A DNA stretch of 64,000 bases from Candidatus Sericytochromatia bacterium S15B-MN24 CBMW_12 (GCA_002083825.1 DAZV01000030.1:62001-126000); one strand, 5' to 3'; numbered from the stretch's first letter, positions 8,726-17,884 are shown. The notes: generated from the letters alone by a model not told the origin. A program made the numbers and translations.

Positions 8726-10459
8726 ATGAAGCTCAACGTCAAAACCGGATCCCTCGACGCCGAAAAAGCGGATCTGGTGGTACTAGGCCTGTTCGAGGAG
8801 CAGACCCAGCTCACCGACATGGCCGGTGCCATCGACAAGGCCCTTGGCGGGGTGATAGCCGATCTGCTGTCGAGCGGGGATTTCAAGTCGAAGCAGCACC
8901 AGACCCTGCTGCTGCCCACCGGGGGCAAGCTCGCCGCCAAGCGCGTCCTGCTGCTGGGGCTCGGCAAGGAAGCCGAATTCAACATCGAGCGCCTTCGCCA
9001 GGCCGCCGGCAAGATGTCGACCACCGTCCGGGATCTGGGCGTGAAGTCGTTCTCGGTAGACGTTGGCGACTGGGGCGAGTTCGAGGCCCTCGAGGCCTCG
9101 CAGGCCTTCGCTGAGGGTGCGCTCATGGGCACCTACACGTTCAGCAAGTACCAGACCACCAGCAAGGAAAAGAAGGAGCTCGACTCCGTCACGCTGCTTT
9201 CCGCCGACATGGAGGAGGCCGCCGAATACAAGGAAGGGCTCGAACTGGGTCGCCTGGTGGCCGAGGCCGTCGCCTTCAGCCGCGATCTGGTTGCCGCTCC
9301 CCCCAACGAAGTGACCCCCTCCGAGATCGGGCGCCGGACCCAGGCTTTCGCCAAGGAACTCGGCCTCACCTGCCAGGTGCTCGACGAGAAGGAGATCGCC
9401 AAGCTGAAGATGGGATCCTTCCTCGGCGTGGCCCAGGGATCGATCAAGGACGAACCCCCTCGCTTCATCATCGTCGAGTACATGCCGCTGGGCGCCAAGG
9501 AAGCCCCGCTGGTCTTCGTCGGGAAGGGCATCACCTTCGACTCGGGCGGTATCTCCATCAAGCCCGGCGAAGGCATGGAGAAGATGAAGTACGACATGGC
9601 GGGTTCGGCCGCGGTTCTCGGAGCCATCCGGGCGATCGCCGCCCTCAAGCTCCCCGTCAACGTCGTGGCCCTGGTCCCCGCCACCGAGAACATGCCCGGC
9701 GGCGACGCCATCCACCCCGGTGACGTCCTCACCTCCATGTCCGGCAAGACCATCGAGGTCATCAATACCGACGCCGAGGGCCGCTTGGTCCTCGCCGACG
9801 CCCTCACCTACGCCGAACGCTACAACCCCAAGGCCGTCGTCGACATCGCCACCCTCACCGGCGCCTGCGTCGTCGCCCTCGGCAGCAATGCGATCGGCCT
9901 GCTGGGCAACGACGACGCGTTCATCCAGCGCGTCCGCCAGGCCGGCGAAGATGCCGCCGAGCGCGCATGGCACCTGCCCATCTGGGAGGAGTACCACGAG
10001 CAGATCAAGAGCGACATCGCCGACCTCAAGAACACCGGCGGTCGCCCCGCGGGCACCATCACCGCGGCGGCCTTCCTCTCGAAGTTCGCCGAGAAGTACC
10101 CCTGGGCCCACCTCGACATCGCGGGAACCGCATGGGAAGACAAGGGCAAGGCCTACGTGCCCAAGGGCGCGACCGGAATCGGCGTCCGCCTGCTCCTGAA
10201 CCTCGCCAAGAGCTATGTCGCCCCCGCGGTCGGCAACAGCAAGGCTGCCGCCGTCAAGGCGCCCGTGGCCAAAGCCCCTGCGGCCAAGGCGGCAACGGCC
10301 ACCAAGGCTGCTGCGGCCAAGGCGGCTCCTGCAGCCAAGGCCCCTGCGACCAAGGCTCCTGCGACCAAGGCTCCTGTAGCTAAAGCGGCTCCCGCGGCCA
10401 AGGCAGCGCCTGCGGCTAAAACAGCGCCTGCGGCTAAAACCAAAACCACCAAGAAGTAA
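8726..10459 (+). CDS. pepA: leucyl aminopeptidase (M17) with Ala/Lys/Pro tail
   Basis: The 577-residue product is a dinuclear-metal M17 aminopeptidase, which removes N-terminal residues from peptides and forms hexamers. It has the metal-ligand and active-site phrases FDSGGISIKPGEGMEKMKYD and NTDAEGRLVLADAL (NTDAEGR at about 347-353). The catalytic domain ends near residue 500, the normal family length. The last 70 or so residues are an extra tail built from AKA, APA and ATK triplets, highly basic and without a fold, like histone H1 or bacterial nucleoid tails. The DNA behind the tail is itself tandemly repetitive. The tail could bind nucleic acid or mediate association; its role is unknown. 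Confidence 0.92.
   Translation: MKLNVKTGSLDAEKADLVVLGLFEEQTQLTDMAGAIDKALGGVIADLLSSGDFKSKQHQTLLLPTGGKLAAKRVLLLGLGKEAEFNIERLRQAAGKMSTTVRDLGVKSFSVDVGDWGEFEALEASQAFAEGALMGTYTFSKYQTTSKEKKELDSVTLLSADMEEAAEYKEGLELGRLVAEAVAFSRDLVAAPPNEVTPSEIGRRTQAFAKELGLTCQVLDEKEIAKLKMGSFLGVAQGSIKDEPPRFIIVEYMPLGAKEAPLVFVGKGITFDSGGISIKPGEGMEKMKYDMAGSAAVLGAIRAIAALKLPVNVVALVPATENMPGGDAIHPGDVLTSMSGKTIEVINTDAEGRLVLADALTYAERYNPKAVVDIATLTGACVVALGSNAIGLLGNDDAFIQRVRQAGEDAAERAWHLPIWEEYHEQIKSDIADLKNTGGRPAGTITAAAFLSKFAEKYPWAHLDIAGTAWEDKGKAYVPKGATGIGVRLLLNLAKSYVAPAVGNSKAAAVKAPVAKAPAAKAATATKAAAAKAAPAAKAPATKAPATKAPVAKAAPAAKAAPAAKTAPAAKTKTTKK
10250..10455 (+). repeat. degenerate tandem repeats encoding the PepA tail
   Basis: Short units of 15-18 bp recur, for example AAGGCTCCTGCGACC and GCGCCTGCGGCTAAAACA. 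They keep frame and give lysine every three to five residues. Two copies contain the exact 13-mer AGCGCCTGCGGCT (10405-10417, 10423-10435), which is also the core of the dispersed intergenic repeat of this window. Confidence 0.7.
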
Positions 10460-10478
10460 ACCGTAGCGACGCAAGTCG

Positions 10479-10521
10479 AAGGGGGGAGGGAGGCCACTGG
10501 CTTCCCTCCCCCCTTGTTTTT
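10479..10521. terminator. Rho-independent terminator between pepA and nadE
   Basis: A long stem (AAGGGGGGAGGGAGG with CTTCCCTCCCCCCTT, loop of about seven bases) is followed by GTTTTTC on the plus strand. It lies between two convergent genes. The flanking AA/TT means it may work in both directions. Confidence 0.85.
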
Positions 10522-10551
10522 CAGCCTCGATCGCGTCCGAGCGAGTCGGGA

Positions 10552-11388
10552 TCAGACTCCCCAGTCGCGCATGTAGTGGAAGTCCTTGTCGAGCGTTCGC
10601 GCCGAGAGCTTCGGGAGGATCGGGGGCTTGCGCTTGAAGTGATTGCGGCGAATTCTCCCCTTCACGCTCTCCAGCATGGAGGTGTCGAAGCCCATGGCCA
10701 CGATCTGAGCGTCGGTGCGGCGCTCGTCGACCAGGACATGTAGCAGCCGATCGACTTCCTCGTAGGTATAGCCGAGATCCTGTTCATCGGTCTGCCCCTC
10801 GTAGAGATCCGCCGAGGGAGCCTTGGTGATGATGGGCTCGGGCACGCCCAGATGGCGTGACAACTGGCGCACCTGGGTCTTGTAGAGGTCGCCGAGCGGG
10901 TTGAGGGCCGAGGCGAGGTCCCCGTGAAGGGTGCCGTAGCCCAGGAGCAGCTCGGTCTTGTTGGAGGTGCCCAGCACGAGGGCGGGAAGGGCGGCGGAGG
11001 CGTCGAAGAGGGTGATCATGCGCAGGCGCGCCATCACGTTTCCCTTGCGATGCGCGGTGATCCCGGGGTGGCGATCGAAGTAGGCATCCCCCATCGGGGT
11101 GATCTCGTCGACCTCCAGTTCGAGCCCGAAGGCCTCGGCGCAGAGTTCGGCATGCGTGAGGCTCTGGGGATTGCTGGTCTTGTAGGGCATGCCGATGACG
11201 TGGACGTTCTCCGGGCCCAGGGCCTTGACGGCGAGGGCGACGGCGAGGGCCGAGTCGATTCCTCCCGAGAGGCCCAGGACGACCTTTTGGAAGCCGACCT
11301 TGCGGACTTCCTCGCGGATGAAGAGGGCGAGGAACTGGGAGGTGAGTTCGGGGTTGAGATGGAGGGGATGGAGTTCGATGGGGGTCAT
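10552..11388 (-). CDS. nadE: NAD(+) synthetase, ammonia-dependent type
   Basis: The 278-residue product carries the N-type ATP-pyrophosphatase P-loop LSGGIDS (40-46). It also has the family segments VLGTSNKTELLLGYGTLHGD and KAPSADLYEGQTDEQDLG, which bind deamido-NAD and ATP. It makes NAD from nicotinate adenine dinucleotide. The glutaminase domain of larger NadE proteins is absent, so ammonia or a separate glutaminase must supply nitrogen. I chose the ATG at 11388; an in-frame TTG six codons upstream (11406) is possible, and neither has a strong ribosome site. A terminator lies just upstream, after the sigma gene, so nadE may have its own promoter or be read through. Confidence 0.9.
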   Translation of the reverse strand: MTPIELHPLHLNPELTSQFLALFIREEVRKVGFQKVVLGLSGGIDSALAVALAVKALGPENVHVIGMPYKTSNPQSLTHAELCAEAFGLELEVDEITPMGDAYFDRHPGITAHRKGNVMARLRMITLFDASAALPALVLGTSNKTELLLGYGTLHGDLASALNPLGDLYKTQVRQLSRHLGVPEPIITKAPSADLYEGQTDEQDLGYTYEEVDRLLHVLVDERRTDAQIVAMGFDTSMLESVKGRIRRNHFKRKPPILPKLSARTLDKDFHYMRDWGV

Positions 11389-11410
11389 GCGGGATCTCGA
11401 TATCAAAAGC

Positions 11411-11443
11411 GGGCGTCTGGTCGGGATTACCGACCAGACGCCC
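11411..11443 (-). terminator. terminator after the sigma factor gene
   Basis: GGGCGTCTGGTCGG and CCGACCAGACGCCC pair perfectly over 14 bp around a short loop. Read on the minus strand the stem is followed by GCTTTTG. A second small hairpin, AGAGCGTC/GACGCTCT (11460-11477), overlaps the stop codon. Confidence 0.75.
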
Positions 11444-11476
11444 GATAGGGGAACGGTTCGAGAGCGTCTGGACGCT

Positions 11477-12496
11477 CTAGCTGAGGTAACCGCGCAGCTG
11501 CTCTTTTTGCGATGAGGCGCGGAGCTTCTGCAGGGCCTTGGCCTCGATTTGGCGAACCCGCTCGCGGGTGACGCCCATGTCGTGGCCGATGCCTTCGAGC
11601 GTGCGCTGCGGCTCGCCGTCGAGGCCGAAACGACGGCGAACGACGTAGAGTTCGCGCTCGGTCAGGTTGGACTCGAGCAGCGAGTTGACGTCCTCGAAGA
11701 GCATCCGGTTCATGACGGTGACCGGGGGACTGGTGGCGTACTGGTCCTTGATGATGTCGCCGAGGCGCGAATCGTCATCCTTGCCGATAGGGGTCTCGAG
11801 GGAGATGGGTTCGCGATCGGCCTTGGTGATTTCGCGGAGCTTTTCGACGGTGATCTGGAGCTCGGCGGCAACTTCGTGTTCGTTGGGTTGACGGCCCAGC
11901 TTCTGGGACATGAGCCGGATGGTTTTCTTGACGCGGGAAATGGTCTCGACCATGTGAACGGGGACGCGGATGGTGCGGCCCTGATCGGCGATCGCCCGGG
12001 TGATGGCCTGACGGATCCACCAGGTGGCGTAGGTCGAGAACTTGTAGCCCTTGCGGTAGTCGTATTTTTCGGCTGCGCGCATCAAGCCCATGTTGCCCTC
12101 CTGGATCAGATCCAGGAATGACAGGCCACGGCCGAGGTGCTTGCGGGCGATCGAGACGACGAGGCGAAGGTTGGCGGCGACGAGTTGACGCTTGGCGCGC
12201 TCGTCTCCGTTCGAGATCCGGCGAGCCAGATCGAGCTCTTCGGGATGGGTCAAGAGGCGTCTGCGGCCGATCTCCTGCAAGTACATGCGAATCGAATCGT
12301 CCGAGGTCTCGTGCTGGGCGGTGGTGGTAGCGACCGAGATTTTCTTGGTGATCTCTACCGGGGGCCCTTCGGTCTCCTCGAAGCCCTCTTCCAGCTCATC
12401 GGCTGGAAAGGCGAGCTCCGGTATATGGGGCAAGGTCTCCTCCTCGAAGGGGACCGGAGAGGCGATGTCCAGGATTTCACCGGCGACGTTGGCCAA
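11477..12496 (-). CDS. sigA: RNA polymerase sigma factor, SigA/RpoD type
   Basis: The 339-residue protein has sigma-70 regions 1.2 ([13 protein letters not shown]), 2 ([26 protein letters not shown] and [22 protein letters not shown]), 3 and 4. It ends with the helix-turn-helix phrase [19 protein letters not shown] that reads the -35 element. It resembles the primary sigma factors of Cyanobacteria and their relatives. The short acidic N-terminus lacks a large region 1.1 or a non-conserved insert. The start is TTG, chosen because a perfect GAGGAGGT lies seven bases upstream. It may be the principal or a closely related group 2 sigma; only the full genome can decide. Confidence 0.88.
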   Translation of the reverse strand: MANVAGEILDIASPVPFEEETLPHIPELAFPADELEEGFEETEGPPVEITKKISVATTTAQHETSDDSIRMYLQEIGRRRLLTHPEELDLARRISNGDERAKRQLVAANLRLVVSIARKHLGRGLSFLDLIQEGNMGLMRAAEKYDYRKGYKFSTYATWWIRQAITRAIADQGRTIRVPVHMVETISRVKKTIRLMSQKLGRQPNEHEVAAELQITVEKLREITKADREPISLETPIGKDDDSRLGDIIKDQYATSPPVTVMNRMLFEDVNSLLESNLTERELYVVRRRFGLDGEPQRTLEGIGHDMGVTRERVRQIEAKALQKLRASSQKEQLRGYLS

Positions 12497-12849
12497 GTTT
12501 GCACCTCCTCGATGGTTTCGCCAATCAGGAGGAGCACACGACTCGTTCGGCTTGCGGTTTTTCTCCGCCGGGGGGATAATGAATCCACCCCGCTCGACTC
12601 GAGCTCAGCCTGCTATTGGTATAGCTTTGACTGAATGCTCCAAGATCCGTTGGCAACTTCCTATGGTAAGGGATCGAGCGGAAAATATCCAGTTAAATTT
12701 CCCCTCGGCTTAATTTCTTTTTAAATCGTCCCGATCGGTCGGGGACCCAGGTCATGTACCCTTAACATGGCCTTTAAACCTGTCAAATAAGGGTTTCCGC
12801 CCGCTGGGAGCCCTGTAATCCGCCCCCTTCCTTCGCTCGAGCGATACTG
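12497..12849. other. divergent AT-richer intergenic region (353 bp)
   Basis: This region separates the sigma gene from the methyltransferase gene and must hold both promoters. It is richer in A and T than its surroundings, especially 12650-12800. I see no promoter pair with acceptable spacing, no hairpin longer than six base pairs and no coding frame that looks real. Confidence 0.4.
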
Positions 12850-13632
12850 ATGCCGCTTTATCAAACCTACGCCTCACTTTACGACCGTACCGGGCAGAGC
12901 CGATTCTCGCTCCGGATGGTTCGCTATGCCTTCGACCTCTGGGCCCAATTCGCCCCCTACCGGATTCAGCGGGTCCTCGATCTGGCCTGCGGCACCGGCT
13001 CGGCGGCCATCGCCCTCGCGCGGCGCGGCTACGAGGTCACGGCCCTCGACCTCTCCGAGGCCATGCTCGCGATCGCCAGGGAAAAGGCCCAGCGCTGGCA
13101 GGCCCCCGTCACGTGGCTGCAGGGCGATCTGAGAGGCTTCCAGGCCGGTGGGCCCTTCGACGCCGTCACTTGTTTCTATGACGCCCTTAACTACATGTTG
13201 GTTCCCGAAGACCTCGAGCTTTCTTTCAAGCAGGTCCGCGCCCACCTCCGGTACGACGGCCTCTTCCTCTTCGACATGATCACCGATCACGCCGTCGCCC
13301 AAACCTGGGGCGACACCACCGATACCTCCTTCGACCCCGATCTCACCCGCATCTGGAAATGCTCCTACGACCCCGTCACCGAGGTCGGGAAGCTTCACGC
13401 CCTCTTCTTCGAACGCGAAGGCGACGGGCGCTACCGCCGGGTCGAAGAGGTCCATCACCACCGCGGCTATCCACCCGATCTCGTCGAGACGATCTTGGAG
13501 CGCGCCGGCATGGAAGTGGTCGCCGCCTACCGATGTCTCACCGAAACCGAACCCGAGCCCCATACCTATCGCGTGGCCTACCTCGCCCGCCCCACGCTCG
13601 GCGGACCGCCGCTAGGCGGTTCAATCGCGTAA
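12850..13632 (+). CDS. class I SAM-dependent methyltransferase
   Basis: The 260-residue product has the Rossmann methyltransferase motif I, VLDLACGTGS (42-51). An acidic residue ends strand 2 (ALDLSEAM), and motif IV follows (PFDAVTCFYDALNYM). The closing beta-hairpin region carries the TYRVAYLARP phrase. This is the pattern of small-molecule methyltransferases of the UbiE/Methyltransf_25 group. The substrate is not evident. It starts at ATG without a strong ribosome site and stands alone before the kinase gene; its stop is 84 bp before that start. Confidence 0.8.
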   Translation: MPLYQTYASLYDRTGQSRFSLRMVRYAFDLWAQFAPYRIQRVLDLACGTGSAAIALARRGYEVTALDLSEAMLAIAREKAQRWQAPVTWLQGDLRGFQAGGPFDAVTCFYDALNYMLVPEDLELSFKQVRAHLRYDGLFLFDMITDHAVAQTWGDTTDTSFDPDLTRIWKCSYDPVTEVGKLHALFFEREGDGRYRRVEEVHHHRGYPPDLVETILERAGMEVVAAYRCLTETEPEPHTYRVAYLARPTLGGPPLGGSIA

Positions 13633-13669
13633 TCAAGGAATCTTCAGCTTCACCACCCGTTTGTTGGGG

Positions 13670-13675
13670 TACAAT
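13670..13675 (+). promoter_or_regulatory. possible -10 element for the kinase gene
   Basis: TACAAT is placed 42 bp before the kinase start, in the same GGGTACAAT context seen at the left end of the window. No good -35 is present. Confidence 0.35.
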
Positions 13676-13716
13676 AGAGGGCGGCCTTCCGCCTCCCGAG
13701 CCGTTGGTGGTGACCT

Positions 13717-15417
13717 TTGAGACCTTCTGGTACCTTCCGCTTCAACCTGATCACGCTGGCCATGGCCGCTCCCCTGCTGGGAGGGCTCGCCAGTGCTCAA
13801 ACCATGCAAACTCCCGTCCCCCAGGTCTCTGCCTCGAACCGAGCCGCCCCCCAGGCCCCTGCCTCGAACCGAGCTGCCCCCGACTTCCCCCTCGAGTCCT
13901 CGGCCGCATGGTCCGAAGACCTCTCTCAAGCCAATGCCATGGCCATCGCCGGCCGCTGGGACGAAGCCGTCGCCCTGCTCGAGGCCATCGCGGGGAAGGC
14001 GGAAAGCCATCAGCAACCCGATCTCTACCTGCGCGTGGCCTCTATTCAAGCTCAGCAAAAGCGCTGGGACCTCGCCATCGCCAGCGGAAACAAGGCCATC
14101 CAGGCCTGGCCATCCAACGGCTGGGTCTACCTCCCCGTCGCCCAGATCCTGGTCGCCAGCGGCCGGGAAGCCGCCGCCATCGCCGTCTGCGAGGAAGCCA
14201 TGTGGCGCGACCCCGCCGTTCGCCTCGCCGCCTCCGATCTGATCCTCCAGATCCGCTCCAACCCCTCGCCCAGCGACCAGTCCTCGCTGCCGCCGTCCCC
14301 CCCGAAACGTCGCAACCCCTGGGCGATCGCCCTGGGAGTCGTCGCCGGCCTCGGCGCCATCAGCGGCGGATGGGCCCTCTGGATGACGCGCCGGGACGCG
14401 AAGGCGATCCCGCCTGCCCCGGACGGTCCAGATCCCTTCGCCGTCGCCCCCCCCGCTCGCGGGACCGTCGGCGCTCTCCAGACCGCCCCCGTGGCCTATG
14501 CCCCCGACGGCCACCGCATTCTCGCTGCGGGCGAGCTGATCGGCCATTACCGCGTCGAAAGGGTCGTGGGCTCCTCCCTTCACTCCGTCCTCTACGCCGC
14601 CACCGACACCAAGCTGAACCGCATGGTCGCTCTCAAGCAGGTCAACCCCGGCGTCGGAGTCCACTCGGACATGGCCCACTCGCGCTTCCACAAGGAAGTT
14701 CAGAGCCTGATCGCGCTCTCCAACGTCCACGACGGCGTCGTGAAGGTCTTCGACTACCTGGAGCCCAATACCCTGGTCACCGAGTGGATCGACGGCAAGA
14801 ACCTGGAAGAAGGAGGAGACGGCCTCGCGCTCGACAAGGTCGTCGAAATCGGCATCGCTCTCTGCGATATCCTGGCGGCCGCCCACGCCGACGGCATCGT
14901 TCACCGCGACATCAAGCCCAGCAACGTCATGCTCACCCTCAGAGGTCGAATCAAGCTCCTGGACTTCGGCATCGCCAAGAACAACGCCATGGGGACCAGC
15001 AACCTCACCCTGGACGCCGGCGTCCCCATCGGCACCTTCACCTACATGGCCCCCGAGCAGTTCGCGGCTCCCAATCAGGCCAGGCCTCATTCCGACATCT
15101 ACTCCCTGGGGCTCACGCTCTATCGCTTGATAACCGGCATGCTGCCCACCGAACCATGGCTTGGCCCGCGGACCTTCGGCTTGATCCCCTCCGAGCAGTT
15201 TCGTCCCCTCGGCGTGGATAGCCCCGCAGTAGGGCTCTATCTGAGTCATCATGGGCTTTCGGCGCCTCCCGATTGGCTCGGCGAGCTAGACCTCGTGCTG
15301 CGTCGCTCCTACGAGGAGCTGCCTTCTCGTCGTTATGGCGATGCCCTCGCCATGAAGGAGGCCCTCTCGCAGATCTGGCACCGCATGCAGTCCGGCGTGA
15401 GCCCCACGGGGACCTGA
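13717..15417 (+). CDS. membrane Ser/Thr protein kinase with TPR-like N-terminus
   Basis: This 566-residue protein begins with a hydrophobic export or anchor segment (about 8-30). A helical TPR-like region follows (60-160), then a transmembrane helix (about 205-225) and a Hanks-type kinase domain (about 268-545). The kinase has all catalytic residues: the beta-3 lysine in VALKQV, HRDIKPSN (about 394-402), DFGIAK (about 415) and the MAPEQF activation-segment end. An active kinase with its sensor part outside the membrane is expected. The TTG start is preceded by GGTGGTGACC; no ATG fits better. The next gene, 97 bp on, encodes a kinase-like fold without catalytic residues, suggesting the two work together. 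Confidence 0.85.
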   Translation: MRPSGTFRFNLITLAMAAPLLGGLASAQTMQTPVPQVSASNRAAPQAPASNRAAPDFPLESSAAWSEDLSQANAMAIAGRWDEAVALLEAIAGKAESHQQPDLYLRVASIQAQQKRWDLAIASGNKAIQAWPSNGWVYLPVAQILVASGREAAAIAVCEEAMWRDPAVRLAASDLILQIRSNPSPSDQSSLPPSPPKRRNPWAIALGVVAGLGAISGGWALWMTRRDAKAIPPAPDGPDPFAVAPPARGTVGALQTAPVAYAPDGHRILAAGELIGHYRVERVVGSSLHSVLYAATDTKLNRMVALKQVNPGVGVHSDMAHSRFHKEVQSLIALSNVHDGVVKVFDYLEPNTLVTEWIDGKNLEEGGDGLALDKVVEIGIALCDILAAAHADGIVHRDIKPSNVMLTLRGRIKLLDFGIAKNNAMGTSNLTLDAGVPIGTFTYMAPEQFAAPNQARPHSDIYSLGLTLYRLITGMLPTEPWLGPRTFGLIPSEQFRPLGVDSPAVGLYLSHHGLSAPPDWLGELDLVLRRSYEELPSRRYGDALAMKEALSQIWHRMQSGVSPTGT

Positions 15418-15514
15418 TTTCAGGCAATTCGAGCGCGCCGGTCGTTTTTGGGTAGGAAGCGTTCCTTCGGGGTAGATTAAGAAGAGATTCCACCCCGAAA
15501 GGAGAGGCCCTCCC

Positions 15515-16864
15515 ATGGCCCAGATCATCGTCGCGGGAAATCCCGTCAACGAGTTCGAGAAGACTGTCGCCCGCACGCTCGGGCATCTGCCGGATGACGT
15601 CCTGCTGCTCACCAACGTGGTGTTGCCGGGTTTCTACCACAAGCAGAGCAACATCGAGATCGACCTCATCCTGCTCACCCGCCATGCGGTCTACGCCATC
15701 GAGTCCAAGTACTGGCAGGGTGAGATCAAGGGGCACGTCAACCAGAAGAACTGGGTGGTCTACCGAGAGGGCAATCCCCCCCATCAGATCGAAAATCCGC
15801 TCCAGCGCTCGGAGATGAAGGCCAAGACCCTCAACACCATCCTGTCGCGGTGGAATTCGGGCCTGATGGGCAAGCTTCGCACCAAGGCCCTGGTGGTGGT
15901 GCCCCCCTACACGCCGATGGAGGTCGACAATCCCACCGACATCGAGCTGGTGCCGCTCGAGCGGCTGCTGCCGCTCATCAAGGAGCAGGCCGCCAGGATG
16001 CAGCCGGAGGCTTCCGACAAGCAGCTCAAGGAGATGGCCCAGCACCTGGTGGGCAAGTCGCTGGCGGTCGAGGAGTACTTGCCGTTCGAGAACTACAAGG
16101 TTCACTCGATCCTCAAGAGCTCGACGCGGAGCATTTCCTACAAGGCCGAGAACAACCTCACGGGGAAGCTGGTCTTCATCAAGAAGCTGAGTTCCGACGT
16201 CAACCAGCCCCCGGACAAGCTGGCCATGTGGAAGAACCGCGCCATCCGCGAGGCCCGGGCGACCGCTCGCCTGCAGCACCCCAACATCGTCTCGGTGCTC
16301 GACGTGCTCGAGGACCAGGGGAACATCTACGTCATCTCCGAGTGGGTGGACGGCTGGAACCTGGCTGACAAGATGGACGGGCTTTCCTGGCGAGAGGCGG
16401 TCGGGTACGTGGCTCAGGCCGCCGAGGGGATCGACGTGGCGCATCGTTCGGCTCCGCCGATCATCCACCGCAACCTCACTCCGGCTTCTCTGCGCATCGC
16501 GGGGCAAGCCGTCAAGATCACCAACTTCTCGGCGGCTCGGATCGAGGGAGATCCGTCGATCGTGTTCACCGAGGTGATCCACGGGCGCGATCCGGCTTAT
16601 GCGGCTCCCGAACTCTTCAGCAACGCCTCGGGAGCGGATCCCCGTTCCGACGTCTACGGTCTCGGGGCCACCCTCTACCACCTGATCACCCGCCGCAAGC
16701 CCGAGAGCTTCTTGTCTCATACCGCGAACCCGGAGGCGGCTTCGCTGGTGCCGGAGCTTCCCAAGGAGCTGAGCACGGCGATCGCCAGGGCCATGCAGCC
16801 GTTGCCGGCCAATCGCTTCGCCTCGGCCAAGGACTTTGCCGAGGCGCTGAGAACCCTGTCCTAG
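15515..16864 (+). CDS. NERD domain fused to a pseudokinase
   Basis: Residues 1-130 form a NERD (nuclease-related) domain with the restriction-endonuclease-like residues IEIDLILL (47-54) and AIESKYW (61-67). Residues about 190-449 are a protein kinase fold: GlyRich-like entry, FIKKL lysine, and the regulatory segments EWVDGWNLADKM and YAAPELF. The catalytic HRD is HRN (about 317-319) and the metal-binding DFG is NFS (about 335-337). Both catalytic aspartates are therefore replaced, and phosphotransfer is unlikely. NERD domains are predicted Mg-dependent nucleases. The ATG has an AAAGGAGAGG site. It follows the active membrane kinase on the same strand and is closed by a strong terminator. Confidence 0.85.
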   Translation: MAQIIVAGNPVNEFEKTVARTLGHLPDDVLLLTNVVLPGFYHKQSNIEIDLILLTRHAVYAIESKYWQGEIKGHVNQKNWVVYREGNPPHQIENPLQRSEMKAKTLNTILSRWNSGLMGKLRTKALVVVPPYTPMEVDNPTDIELVPLERLLPLIKEQAARMQPEASDKQLKEMAQHLVGKSLAVEEYLPFENYKVHSILKSSTRSISYKAENNLTGKLVFIKKLSSDVNQPPDKLAMWKNRAIREARATARLQHPNIVSVLDVLEDQGNIYVISEWVDGWNLADKMDGLSWREAVGYVAQAAEGIDVAHRSAPPIIHRNLTPASLRIAGQAVKITNFSAARIEGDPSIVFTEVIHGRDPAYAAPELFSNASGADPRSDVYGLGATLYHLITRRKPESFLSHTANPEAASLVPELPKELSTAIARAMQPLPANRFASAKDFAEALRTLS

Positions 16865-16878
16865 ACCGAGAACCCTGT

Positions 16879-16925
16879 CAAAAAAGGTAAGAGGGGGAGC
16901 CGAAGCTCCTCCTCTTACCTTTTTG
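16879..16925. terminator. bidirectional Rho-independent terminator
   Basis: AAAAAGGTAAGAGG...GGAGC pairs with GCTCCTCCTCTTACCTTTTT, giving about 19 bp of stem with A-run and T-run on either side. It lies between the convergent NERD-pseudokinase and prmC genes and can serve both. Confidence 0.9.
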
Positions 16926-16963
16926 GCGCCGATGCGACGCCCGAAATCCCCGAACGGGTGGCC

Positions 16964-17854
16964 TCAGCCGTGCCGAGCGAAGACCACGCGTTCGATTCCG
17001 CCCAGGTCCGAACGGATCTCGGCGGGTTGCCATTTGGCGCATACGGCGAGCAGGTCGCAGACATCCTGAGATTGCCCCATGCCGACTTCCATGGCCAGCA
17101 TGCCGTCTGGCATGAGATAGTCAGCCCCCCGAGCGGCGAAGAGGCGGTACCAGTGGAGCGCGTCCGGGCCCGGGGTGAGGGCCATGCGCGGCTCCCAGTC
17201 CCGTACCTCGGGGTCGAGCGTCAGGACCTCTTCGTCCAGGATGTAGGGGGGGTTCGAGACGAGGTAGCGCAGCTTTCCGCGGTAGTTTTCCAGGGGGGCC
17301 AGGCCGTCGCCTTGCAGGAAGGTGATGCGGTCGGCCACGCCATGGGTCTCGGCGTTTCGGCGGGCGATCGCCAGGGCGTCCTCGGAGAGGTCCACGGCCA
17401 CGACGTGAAGGTAGGGCAGGTAGGAAGCCAGGGAGACGGCGATGGCACCCGAGCCGGTCCCGACGTCCGCCAGCCAGATATTTTCACGGGAGCCCCGCTC
17501 CTCCTCGGCGTCGAGGACGGTCTCCACCAGCATCTCGGTATCCGCCCGCGGGATGAGCACCGCGGGGGTCACTTCGAAGTCCAGCCCCATGAACTCCTGG
17601 TGGCCGGTGATGTACTGGAGGGGTTCGCGCTTGGCGCGGCGGTCCATCAATTCCAGGAAGCCCCGGATCTGATCGGAACTGAGCGCGGTGGCGGTGCGGG
17701 TGTGCAGGCCGAGGCGATCGAGGCCGGTGGCCATTCCCAGGAGGAGGGCGACTTCCAGGCTGGCGGAAGGCAGGCCGACGTCGCGCAGGCTGCGGGATCC
17801 CTCGCGAAGGGCATCTCCGATGGTCGGGATTTGAAGGGGTTGAAGTTTGGTCAT
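16964..17854 (-). CDS. prmC: release factor glutamine N5-methyltransferase
   Basis: The 296-residue product has the PrmC signature NPPY (201-204), in the phrase LVSNPPYILDEE, and the SAM-binding DVGTGSGAIAVSLA segment (130-143). A typical N-terminal helical domain contains the REPLQYITGHQEFMGL phrase. It methylates the glutamine of the GGQ motif in peptide release factors. Its substrate RF1 is encoded directly upstream on the same strand, the usual bacterial order prfA-prmC, but 111 bp separate them. The gap holds a hairpin and one copy of the dispersed repeat core. Confidence 0.93.
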   Translation of the reverse strand: MTKLQPLQIPTIGDALREGSRSLRDVGLPSASLEVALLLGMATGLDRLGLHTRTATALSSDQIRGFLELMDRRAKREPLQYITGHQEFMGLDFEVTPAVLIPRADTEMLVETVLDAEEERGSRENIWLADVGTGSGAIAVSLASYLPYLHVVAVDLSEDALAIARRNAETHGVADRITFLQGDGLAPLENYRGKLRYLVSNPPYILDEEVLTLDPEVRDWEPRMALTPGPDALHWYRLFAARGADYLMPDGMLAMEVGMGQSQDVCDLLAVCAKWQPAEIRSDLGGIERVVFARHG

Positions 17855-17884
17855 GAGGTCATCTTACCCGGGATCCGCGTGTTT

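Noticed and set aside
13359..15221. 620-codon Arg/Pro-rich frame over the methyltransferase end and the kinase
   Set aside because: It is a wrong-frame translation, with extreme arginine and proline content and no domain.
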